From the NCBI GenBank assembly GCA_019322805.1, contig JAHWIC010000002.1, positions 70,118 to 134,117 of the forward strand: a stretch of DNA of 64,000 nucleotides, in the 5' to 3' direction. This DNA is from Candidatus Woesearchaeota archaeon. Lineage in GTDB: Archaea > Nanobdellota > Nanobdellia > Woesearchaeales > JAHWIC01. The translations under genes and the position numbers were made by a program. Positions 54,611 to 61,846 of the stretch are shown in pieces. The notes beneath the pieces were generated by a model, which did not search any database, was not told the origin of the DNA, and was given only the letters and a program-made list of their open reading frames with translations. Position 1 is the stretch's first letter. Every line of letters begins with the position of its first letter.

Positions 54611-55771
54611 ATGGCTAAGGATAGAGCAATAAAGCGTGTATTGCCGCCTCAGGATATAGCAGGCAGGACTATTGATGATTTCTGTAGAGCTCATAAGCTA
54701 AAACCTGAGGCTGTTGGGATGAGAGAAAAAATACGGCTTGAAGAAAACGGATATTTAGTTCGGTCATCAAGATACAAAGATAATCCATGGGTAATTCCAA
54801 CAAAATGTGACGGTAAGGCCCTAAAACTTATTCAGGGCGGTTTTTTTAGCCGGTTATTTGGTGGTGGAAAAAAGACTCAGGCATACGCAGCACCACAAAA
54901 ACCAAAGGCTCAAACATCTGAAGTTGATTCTACAAGTGCACCTAGTGAGGAGAATGTTCCGCTTGAGTCAAGGGTCACTCCTAAAAGTACCCCGGCTGTA
55001 GGGTCAGCTACAACACCAGCACCAGCTGTTCCATCTTCAGGAATTCCACTTGCGGGAGGTCCAGAAGCATCCAGAGGCTCATATGAAGACCATGAACCAG
55101 CAGGCTCAGCTACAGGACCAGCATTCGCAGGAACTGGGCAATGGCAAGTCCCAACTCCACCTATATGTGCTCCTACTTATCAGGCAACCAAGGTTTGTAC
55201 TTATAAAACCCATCCTGAATTAGCAAAAGTAGCTGATATTAATTTTAAAGTGGATGCTGATGGCAAGGTTACAGGTAAAGAAATCATAGATTTACTAAGG
55301 GAGAGATACAATGCAGAGCCTGGAGTATTAGAAGGTCTCGTCGGGAAGGATTTGTTTCAAAGCATGTCTTATGAAATTTTTGGCAATGCAAGGGTTCCTG
55401 CCAAAAAAGCAGTGGACTATGTCAACGATTTTGGGGATAAATATTCTTTTGAATACTCAGGACCTTCACTAGAAGAGTTATCTGCGGGTGGTGCTCCAGA
55501 AGTTGGTGCAGGAAGTGCAAGTGGACAAACAGGGAGATATATAGCATTTGGTGATGAAATGGAAAGGGTTTTTGTGCGGGTTTTAGGCAGAAAAGCAACA
55601 AAAGGAAAAATAGTTGAGATCAGGGATAGCTATATTGGTAACAGGGGGTTTGAACGCAGAGCTGATGGAATATATGTAGACCAAAATGTAACTCCAAAGG
55701 TTCTAAGTAAGGTTTTAGGAATGGACCCTACTGAGGTTGTGGATAAACTTAGGAGACTTGGGATTGAATAA
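54611..55771 (+). CDS. orphan protein B of a paralogous pair
   Basis: A 386-residue protein. The N-terminal domain (DIAGRTIDDFCRAHKLKPEA, then KIRLEENGYLVRSSRY and NPWVIP) is related to that of the preceding gene. A Gly-rich hinge (GGFFSRLFGGGKK), a long Pro/Ala/Thr/Ser linker (about 95-195) and a C-terminal part follow; the latter contains VDADGKVTGKEIIDLLRE and ends in another helix-turn-helix-like segment (YVDQNVTPKVLSKVLGMDPT). Possibly a DNA-binding or scaffold protein specific to the lineage. Convergent with aspS, six bases apart. Confidence 0.6.
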   Translation: MAKDRAIKRVLPPQDIAGRTIDDFCRAHKLKPEAVGMREKIRLEENGYLVRSSRYKDNPWVIPTKCDGKALKLIQGGFFSRLFGGGKKTQAYAAPQKPKAQTSEVDSTSAPSEENVPLESRVTPKSTPAVGSATTPAPAVPSSGIPLAGGPEASRGSYEDHEPAGSATGPAFAGTGQWQVPTPPICAPTYQATKVCTYKTHPELAKVADINFKVDADGKVTGKEIIDLLRERYNAEPGVLEGLVGKDLFQSMSYEIFGNARVPAKKAVDYVNDFGDKYSFEYSGPSLEELSAGGAPEVGAGSASGQTGRYIAFGDEMERVFVRVLGRKATKGKIVEIRDSYIGNRGFERRADGIYVDQNVTPKVLSKVLGMDPTEVVDKLRRLGIE

Positions 55772-55777
55772 GCGACA

Positions 55778-58018
55778 TTATTTAGAGAATTCTTCTACTT
55801 TAGCGCCAGTTACTTTAACAAGGTCAGCTGATTTCATCTTTATAGAATGTGTATGCATTCCAGCATTAAACGCAATCTCTTCATTATCAGTAATTGATTT
55901 ATCAACATAAACATCAATGCTCCATAGGTTTCCAAAAGGAGGAACAGCACCAATACTTACTCCCGTTAAATCCCTTACTTCATCAGCATTAGCAAGCCTT
56001 AATGTTTTTACATGCAGAATTTCTTTCAGCTTTCCTTCATTAAGCTCTTTTGCAGCAGAAACAACTGCCTGCACATAGCCTTTCTCTGTTTTGCAAATTA
56101 AGGCTTTAGCACCTTGCTCAAGCTTTGTGCCGCGAACCTGAGCTGCCTCTTTTGAGGTATAAACAGGCTTATGGGTTATTGTTTCAAATTCGATTCTATC
56201 CTTATTCAATGCATCCTTAATCTTTTCAAACACAATATTCTTTTTTGGAGCAGAAATTATATCAAGCTTTACATGAAGCTCTTTTAATTGATTATCATCA
56301 ACTTCAGCAGGAGCTCCTTCCATAAGAGACTCAGCATCTTTTGTTTTTGGGAATGCTATGACCTCGCGAATAGATTCATTCTTTGTCAGCATTGCAATAA
56401 GCCTGTCAAGGCCAAAAGCAATTCCGCCGTGAGGCGGAGCACCGTACCTGAAAGCCTCAAGCAAAAATCCAAACTTAAGCTCTGCTTCCTGCTTGCTTAT
56501 GCCAAGTATCCTAAACACCTTTTCCTGCACATCACGTTTATGAATCCTTATTGAGCCGCCGCCAAGCTCAACTCCGTTAAGAACCAGGTCATAGGCTTTT
56601 GCCCTTGCCTTAGCAGGATCCTTATCAAGCAAGGCCAAGTCCTCATCCTTTGGGCTTGTGAATGGATGATGTATTGCAACATGACGCTGCTCATCCTCGT
56701 CAAAGTCTACCAAAGGAAAATCCGTTATCCATACAAAATTATGCTTTTTCTCTTCAATTAAACCAAGCTTCTTTGCGATGTTCAACCTTAGATTTCCTAA
56801 AGCGTCATTAACAGTAAAGTGCTTTTTATCAGACACAAAAAGAAGCAAATCATTCTTCTCTGCTTTTAATTTCTTAACTAATTCTTTTTGCACATCCGGC
56901 TTGAAGAATTTTACAACTGATGATTCAAGCCCTTTATCAGTAACCTTGATCCAGGCGAGGCCTTTTGCGCCATACACCTGAACAAACTCTATAAATAAAT
57001 CAATGTCTTTTCTTGAGAGCCTCTCAGAGCCATTCTTTACATTCAATGCCTTTACTATTCCACCAGCCTTGATATTGTCAGTAAAAACCTTAAAATCAGA
57101 TTTTTTTGTAACGTCTGTTACATCAACAAGCTCAAGCTCAAACCTTGTATCTGGCTTGTCTGATCCAAACCTGTCCATTGCTTCAGAATAATTCAGCCTT
57201 GGAAAAGGAGTTTTCAAGCCAACCCCAAGAATCTCCTTCCAAATATGCTTCATTAATCTTTCATGAACATCATAGATATCCTCTTCGTCAATAAAGCTCA
57301 TCTCAACATCGATCTGCGTGAATTCTGGCTGTCTATCAGCTCTTAAATCCTCATCGCGGAAACACTTAGCAATCTGCATATACCTATCATAACCTGCTAC
57401 CATCAATAACTGCTTAAACAGCTGAGGGCTTTGCGGCAAAGCAAAGAACCTGCCTGGATTAACCCTGCTAGGAACAAGATAATCGCGAGCGCCTTCTGGA
57501 GTTGATTTTGCAAGCATTGGCGTCTCTATCTCAAGGAATCCTTCTCTATCAAAAAAATCACGGACAGCTTTTACTGTTTTATGCCTTATTATAAGATTAT
57601 TCTGCAGGGTAGGTTTTCTTAAATCAATGTATCTGTACCTTAGCCTTACATCCTCATTCACCTTCATACGCTCGTCAATCTCTATTGGTGGTGTCTCTGC
57701 CTTGTTCAACACCTCAAGCTCATCTATTAATACCTCTATCTTGCCTGTTTTTAGTTTAGGGTTTTCCATACCTTCTTTTCTTGCACGAACCTTTCCCTTA
57801 ACAGAAACAACATCTTCCCTGCCTAGTTTTTCTGCAACACTATGCACTCTTTTATTGTGCTTTGGGTCAAAAACAATCTGTGTTAGGCCATATCTATCTC
57901 TGATATCAATAAATATTATTCCGCCATGATCACGCCTAGAATGGCACCAGCCATTCAAGCAAACACTATTTCCAACGTTTTTATCAGTTAGTTGTCCGCA
58001 AGTGTGAGTTCGTTTCAT
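55778..58018 (-). CDS. aspS: aspartyl-tRNA synthetase (bacterial type) fused to a YbaK/ProX-like editing domain
   Basis: A 746-residue protein. Residues 1-105: OB-fold anticodon domain (NGWCHSRRDHGGIIFIDIRDRYGLTQIVF). Residues about 130-590: class II core with motif 1, motif 2 (FRDEDLRADRQPEFTQIDVEMSF), the bacterial GAD insert (about 280-410) and motif 3 (GIAFGLDRLIAML). A bacterial AspRS would end near ELHVKLD; here about 145 residues follow: ITHKPVYTSKEAAQVRGTKL, AKALICKT with a Lys expected for tRNA deacylation, and GVSIGAVPPFGNLW, which is a YbaK/aminoacyl-tRNA deacylase domain. With GatCAB present the enzyme is probably non-discriminating. It overlaps the translin gene by four bases. 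Confidence 0.92.
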   Translation of the reverse strand: MKRTHTCGQLTDKNVGNSVCLNGWCHSRRDHGGIIFIDIRDRYGLTQIVFDPKHNKRVHSVAEKLGREDVVSVKGKVRARKEGMENPKLKTGKIEVLIDELEVLNKAETPPIEIDERMKVNEDVRLRYRYIDLRKPTLQNNLIIRHKTVKAVRDFFDREGFLEIETPMLAKSTPEGARDYLVPSRVNPGRFFALPQSPQLFKQLLMVAGYDRYMQIAKCFRDEDLRADRQPEFTQIDVEMSFIDEEDIYDVHERLMKHIWKEILGVGLKTPFPRLNYSEAMDRFGSDKPDTRFELELVDVTDVTKKSDFKVFTDNIKAGGIVKALNVKNGSERLSRKDIDLFIEFVQVYGAKGLAWIKVTDKGLESSVVKFFKPDVQKELVKKLKAEKNDLLLFVSDKKHFTVNDALGNLRLNIAKKLGLIEEKKHNFVWITDFPLVDFDEDEQRHVAIHHPFTSPKDEDLALLDKDPAKARAKAYDLVLNGVELGGGSIRIHKRDVQEKVFRILGISKQEAELKFGFLLEAFRYGAPPHGGIAFGLDRLIAMLTKNESIREVIAFPKTKDAESLMEGAPAEVDDNQLKELHVKLDIISAPKKNIVFEKIKDALNKDRIEFETITHKPVYTSKEAAQVRGTKLEQGAKALICKTEKGYVQAVVSAAKELNEGKLKEILHVKTLRLANADEVRDLTGVSIGAVPPFGNLWSIDVYVDKSITDNEEIAFNAGMHTHSIKMKSADLVKVTGAKVEEFSK

Positions 58019-58596
58019 TTTTTGCCTTTTAATTTTAAATCCAAAACAAGGTCTTCAAGCTTTTTCAAGTCATACTTCACTGAATCTATCTTTCTTCTAA
58101 GCTCGTTGTCCCTTACATCAAACTTAAGCGCTTCGCCGTATATGTTATCTACAATATCCTTGATATTTCCAACTTCCTTGTCTTTACCTTTTCCTGCTAG
58201 GAACACTGCTTTTCTAACAAGCTCTCCAGTCAGGTCACAAAGTCCAAATAAATAGTTTTCCGGGCTTACCTTAAGCTTTTTATGAGTAAGTAGCTTCTTG
58301 TTTTTCACAAAATGGCAATAAAGCAAAGCCTCAGCATACTCTCCTATGCCTACTTTGTAAGCCCCAACACTCAATAATTGCGGATTTTTCTTAACAATAG
58401 CATCCATTTGCTTCTTAATTGATTCTATTTCCTTAATGAGACTAGCAGTGTCTGAGAAATCATCCCTATGAACAGAGTATATTATCTGCTTTGACAGTTT
58501 TATTAAACTGCGGCTCTTTATAATGATCTGCTCACGCTGTTCATCATGCTTATGAAAGCCATTCCTCATATCCTTAAAATCCTGTTTATTCAACAT
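58015..58596 (-). CDS. translin-family protein
   Basis: A 193-residue all-helical protein of the archaeal translin group, octameric RNA- and ssDNA-binding rings in characterised members. Key segments: IIIKSRSLIKLSKQIIYSVHR, GIGEYAEALLYCHFV, and the signature SPENYLFGLCDLTGELVRKAVFLAGKG with the conserved Asp-Leu-Thr-Gly-Glu-Leu-x-Arg, then VRDNELRRKIDSVKYDLKKLEDLVLDLKL. The acidic residues proposed for RNase activity in TRAX-like proteins (Glu in EAL, Glu in GEL) are present. Upstream of and coupled to aspS. Confidence 0.88.
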   Translation of the reverse strand: MLNKQDFKDMRNGFHKHDEQREQIIIKSRSLIKLSKQIIYSVHRDDFSDTASLIKEIESIKKQMDAIVKKNPQLLSVGAYKVGIGEYAEALLYCHFVKNKKLLTHKKLKVSPENYLFGLCDLTGELVRKAVFLAGKGKDKEVGNIKDIVDNIYGEALKFDVRDNELRRKIDSVKYDLKKLEDLVLDLKLKGKK

Positions 58597-58689
58597 TTCA
58601 GCTCAGAAAAATAATACTGCATTTATAAACTTTGTTAAAAATGGCTAAAATAGAAAAGTTTAAATACCATACATATATAAATTCAGTTT

Positions 58690-59250
58690 ATGGCAGAGGT
58701 AACTGCATTCAGGGGCATACTCGAGTTTTTTGAAGAAATAGGTGTTTATGATGTTGTGCTACCATTCTTATTAGTTTTCTCTATTGTATTTGCTATATTA
58801 GAGAAAACAAAGGTCCTTGGTGTTGAAAAGATTGAAGGGAAAGAGTTCACGAAAAAGAACCTTGATGCAATGGTTGCATTTGTTATATCATTCTTAGTAA
58901 TAGCCTCTTCAAGGCTGGTAGAGATAATTACAACTGTATCGTCGCATGTAGTTATTTTATTAATGGCATCAGTGTTGTTTCTGCTGTTAGTTGGCTCGTT
59001 TTTCAAAGAAGGCGGCGCCAGCGTATTCCTTGAAGGAGGATGGAGGATATTCTTCATGTGGCTTATGTTCATTGGTATTCTGCTGATATTCATGAATGCA
59101 CTTGGCTGGCTGGATAACTTCTGGGGCTGGGTAAGTGAAGGAACTGGCGGCTATGCAGTTGGATCAATAATATTAATTGCCATTGTCATATTTTTCATGT
59201 GGTTTGTTGTAAGATCACCTGAACAAAAATCTGTTGCAAAAAAAGAATAA
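58690..59250 (+). CDS. four-helix membrane protein, member 1 of a paralogous triplet
   Basis: A 186-residue protein with four or five transmembrane helices. The first reads VVLPFLLVFSIVFAILEKTKVLG, a motif that recurs in the next gene (VMLPFLLIFVIIFAVLEKTKLFG) and, less strictly, the third. Helices near 55-75, 82-100, 117-137 and 152-172 follow, with a GWLDNFWGW aromatic loop. TATA CATATATAAAT near 58670. Probably a structural membrane component of the nearby secretion or pilus system; function unknown. Confidence 0.65.
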   Translation: MAEVTAFRGILEFFEEIGVYDVVLPFLLVFSIVFAILEKTKVLGVEKIEGKEFTKKNLDAMVAFVISFLVIASSRLVEIITTVSSHVVILLMASVLFLLLVGSFFKEGGASVFLEGGWRIFFMWLMFIGILLIFMNALGWLDNFWGWVSEGTGGYAVGSIILIAIVIFFMWFVVRSPEQKSVAKKE

Positions 59251-59266
59251 TTAAAGAGGTGCTAAA

Positions 59267-59872
59267 ATGGTAAGTCGAGCATATAATCTTGAAGGATTTG
59301 CTAAGATGTTGGAATCGTGGGGCTTAACTGATGTAATGCTGCCCTTTTTACTGATATTTGTGATAATATTTGCGGTTCTGGAAAAAACAAAGCTATTTGG
59401 TGAGGAAAAGAGGAATATCAACACAGTTCTGGCATTGGTATTCGCGCTTTTAGTAGTTATACCCCATGTGACTCACAGCTATCCGGCTGGTTTTGATGTT
59501 GTCCAGATTCTGAATGATGCACTACCTGCTGTATCGCTGGTTATTGTAGGCATATTGATGCTGCTTGTACTGATTGGTATTTTTGGCCAGGAAAAGGTTT
59601 TTTTGGGAATGACTGCACCAGGCTGGATAACGTTCATTTCTATCCTATTGATAATAGGCATATTTGGAAATGCAGCTGGATGGTGGGCCTCAGGCTTAAC
59701 TCCATGGCTTGAAAGAAACTTTGGCTCTGATGCAATAGCGATAATTATAATGCTGCTTGTGTTTGGTGTAATAATAGCGTGGATTACCGGCGGAGAAGGA
59801 AAGCGCGAAGAATTAGGTGCATGGAAACGCATGGGTGTTGACTGGAGCAGGCTATTTGGTGGTGGAAAATAA
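59267..59872 (+). CDS. four-helix membrane protein, member 2 of a paralogous triplet
   Basis: A 201-residue paralogue of the preceding protein, starting MVSRAYNLEGFAKMLESWGL then the shared PFLLIFVIIFAVLEKTKLFG helix. It has four further hydrophobic segments, GWWASGLTPWLERNFG at the same place as the aromatic loop of member 1, and a basic cytoplasmic tail ending WSRLFGGGK. Ribosome binding site GAGGTGCTAAA precedes ATG 59267. It ends immediately before the third gene. Confidence 0.65.
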   Translation: MVSRAYNLEGFAKMLESWGLTDVMLPFLLIFVIIFAVLEKTKLFGEEKRNINTVLALVFALLVVIPHVTHSYPAGFDVVQILNDALPAVSLVIVGILMLLVLIGIFGQEKVFLGMTAPGWITFISILLIIGIFGNAAGWWASGLTPWLERNFGSDAIAIIIMLLVFGVIIAWITGGEGKREELGAWKRMGVDWSRLFGGGK

Positions 59873-60382
59873 ATGGCTACATTCCTGGATGTGACAGGAC
59901 TGCAGTATTTTTCTAATTTCTTTGTATTCATCTTTGTATGGCTAGCTATTTATGCTATACTTGGTTATACAAAGATACTTGGAGAGAATAAAGGAATCCA
60001 CATTATACTCGGGCTTGTTATTGCATTATTGGTTATTTTGTCTCCTATTGCCACAGGAGCAATAGCATTTATCTCTCCATGGTTTGCCCTTGTTTTTGTA
60101 TTTTTGATATTCATCATGATGGCGCTAAAGGTTTTTGGAGCATCTACAGCAGACCTTGCAGCATCCAGCCAGCTAAAGGTCGCGTTCCTTGCGTTTATTT
60201 TCCTGATTCTTATAGTAGGTATATTCGCTTACATAAGAGAGCAGGCAGCAATACCAAGCGGAGAAGAGATAGATTACCAAAAAACAACCTCAGTAATATT
60301 CCATCCAAAGGTTTTGGGAATAGTGTTTGTCCTGCTGATTGCTGTATTTACAATAGTGTTGATGGCAGGAAAAGCAACGTAG
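59873..60382 (+). CDS. four-helix membrane protein, member 3 of a paralogous triplet
   Basis: A 169-residue paralogue with five hydrophobic segments. Its N-terminus FFVFIFVWLAIYAILGYTKILGENKGIHIILGLVIALLVILSPI aligns with the first two helices of members 1 and 2; a soluble loop (IREQAAIPSGEEIDYQKT) and a final helix follow. Its ATG begins directly at the stop of member 2. It is convergent with the coiled-coil gene, one base apart. Confidence 0.65.
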   Translation: MATFLDVTGLQYFSNFFVFIFVWLAIYAILGYTKILGENKGIHIILGLVIALLVILSPIATGAIAFISPWFALVFVFLIFIMMALKVFGASTADLAASSQLKVAFLAFIFLILIVGIFAYIREQAAIPSGEEIDYQKTTSVIFHPKVLGIVFVLLIAVFTIVLMAGKAT

Positions 60383-60383
60383 C

Positions 60384-61037
60384 CTATTTCTTCACTACTT
60401 TCTTTGTCAATCTGTCCAGTTTATTGACATTTTCTGTAAAGGTTGGAAGAACTTTCTGGAAAACCTTTTCCATTGCTTTTATCTCTGTGCCTACCATTGA
60501 GAGGTTTTTATCATACTCTCCAATCTTTCCAAGAACTCCTTTATGAAGATTATCAAATGTTTGCTTTAGGTTGTCTATATCTCCCTGCATCTTGCCGATA
60601 TCTGTTTCTGTTTTTGTCTTCCATTCATTCAGCTTATTTAATGATTTAAGAAGATCTTCCCATTTTTCATGGATGATTGATTCTGCGATTTCCTCTATTT
60701 GTTCACGTCCAGGCGCAGGTCCTCCTGGTCCTGAAGGCATTCCTGGTGGTGGCGGTCCTCCTGGCGGAGCTGGTCCTCCTGGCGGCCCTGCTGGTGGTCC
60801 TCCTGGCGGTGCACCTGTGGCTTCGGGAGGCAATGGTCCTCCTGCAGCCATTCCTGCCTGAGCCATTGCATCCTGTATCTGCTCAGGAGGATATCCCATG
60901 CTTTGAAGTTGAGCAACTATATCATCATCAGAATAACCCTGCTGCCTCATATCATTAACTATATCTACAGGCGACATTGCTCCGCCTGGTGCTGGTGCTG
61001 CAGCAGCTTCCTCTTTTTTCTTTCCAAATAAAGGCAT
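60384..61037 (-). CDS. protein with UBA-like N-domain, Pro/Gly linker and coiled coil
   Basis: A 217-residue protein. N-terminus MPLFGKKKEEAAAA, then a UBA-like three-helix unit (SPVDIVNDMRQQGYSDDDIV, QLQSMGYPPEQIQDAMAQAG), a strongly repetitive Gly/Pro run (GPPGG/PAPPG type, about 66-110), and a coiled coil with ESIIHEKWEDLLKSLNKLNEW and KVFQKVLPTFTENVNKLDRLTKKV. The last segment resembles accessory proteins encoded with archaeal pilus or archaellum motors. Probably a cytoplasmic scaffold linked to the neighbouring membrane proteins. Confidence 0.65.
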   Translation of the reverse strand: MPLFGKKKEEAAAAPAPGGAMSPVDIVNDMRQQGYSDDDIVAQLQSMGYPPEQIQDAMAQAGMAAGGPLPPEATGAPPGGPPAGPPGGPAPPGGPPPPGMPSGPGGPAPGREQIEEIAESIIHEKWEDLLKSLNKLNEWKTKTETDIGKMQGDIDNLKQTFDNLHKGVLGKIGEYDKNLSMVGTEIKAMEKVFQKVLPTFTENVNKLDRLTKKVVKK

Positions 61038-61083
61038 TATCCCACCAATTTTTAACTACTGGTTTTATATAAAAATGTTTCTA

Positions 61084-61542
61084 TTATTTCTGCTCTAAAG
61101 CCTCTTCAAGCATCTCTTCTACTTCTTTCCTTGTGACAAAATTAACAGGCTCCCATAAATTGATATAACGCTCCAAAACCTTTACCTCATCCTTTTTTGC
61201 AGACAGCTGCAGTTCTTTTATTAAAGTCAATATCTTATCCTTTATATCCTCTATCTCTCTTTTTATATCCCTAAAATCAGTATTTATTGTCTTTGTCTCT
61301 CCAATTGCCTGCTTATGGTAGCTGAGCATATTCTGCTCAATAAGCTGTGTTTTGGTTTGCAGAGTATTATAGCGCTCTTCCATCGTACGGATCCTTCTGG
61401 TTAATTCAGCGATATCCTCAGAGGGCGTAGGAGCCTCTTCAGCAGACTTTGGCTTTGGAGCACCAAATGTTATGCCTTTTGGCTTTGGAGCTGCTTGCCC
61501 TAGCCCAGCAGGTTTTGGTTTTCCGAATGTAATTGCAGGCAT
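61084..61542 (-). CDS. coiled-coil protein with ITFG-repeat N-terminus
   Basis: A 152-residue protein. It opens with two copies of a short motif, ITFGKPKPAGL and ITFGAPKPKSA, followed by a long coiled coil (about 45-115) and a C-terminal segment LERYINLWEPVNFVTRKEVEEMLEEAL. The YINLWEPVNFVTRKEVE ending is reminiscent of the conserved C-terminal domain of archaellum FlaC/D/E-type proteins, so I infer a link to a pilus-like motor, with low certainty. It lies on the strand opposite to the ATPase gene, sharing an AT-rich promoter region. Confidence 0.6.
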   Translation of the reverse strand: MPAITFGKPKPAGLGQAAPKPKGITFGAPKPKSAEEAPTPSEDIAELTRRIRTMEERYNTLQTKTQLIEQNMLSYHKQAIGETKTINTDFRDIKREIEDIKDKILTLIKELQLSAKKDEVKVLERYINLWEPVNFVTRKEVEEMLEEALEQK

Positions 61543-61630
61543 TTTTTATGTTAAAAAGAAAAGAGAGTATTAAAGTTTGTGTGAGTATATTAGAGTGGTA
61601 TATTAAAAATAGAAACCTTTATATACCAAT

Positions 61631-61691
61631 TATATTATAATATATATAAAATAATAAGAAATAAATTAATTAATATAAAATATATTTTATA
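61631..61691 (+). promoter_or_regulatory. two AT-only palindromes upstream of the ribbon-helix-helix gene
   Basis: TATAAAATATATTTTATA (61674-61691) is an 18-base perfect palindrome ending eight bases before the ATG at 61699; TATATTATAATATA (61631-61644) is a second, 14-base palindrome. They overlap the promoter. Self-regulation by the ribbon-helix-helix protein encoded next is the simplest reading, though AT-only palindromes arise easily in such DNA. Confidence 0.45.
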
Positions 61692-61698
61692 ATATAGT

Positions 61699-61845
61699 AT
61701 GGCAAAGAAACCAATAAGCGCTACAATTGATGAAGAACTGATTGAATGGATTAATGAGGAAATTAAAGATAAACACAAGTACAGGAATAAATCTCACCTC
61801 ATAGAGATTGCTCTCGAGCTTTTAAGAAAAGAGGGAAAGAAATAA
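61699..61845 (+). CDS. ribbon-helix-helix protein
   Basis: A 48-residue protein: KKPISATIDEELIEWINEEI gives the beta strand and first helix, KYRNKSHLIEIALELLRKE the second helix, the CopG/Arc/MetJ ribbon-helix-helix layout. It would dimerise and bind palindromic operators such as those just upstream. The stop is one base before the ATG of the secretion ATPase gene, so it may regulate that operon. Confidence 0.8.
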   Translation: MAKKPISATIDEELIEWINEEIKDKHKYRNKSHLIEIALELLRKEGKK

Positions 61846-61846
61846 A

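Noticed and set aside
60443..60958. Plus-strand ORFs across the Pro/Gly-rich coiled-coil gene
   Set aside because: Low-complexity shadows of the GPPGG repeats on the other strand.
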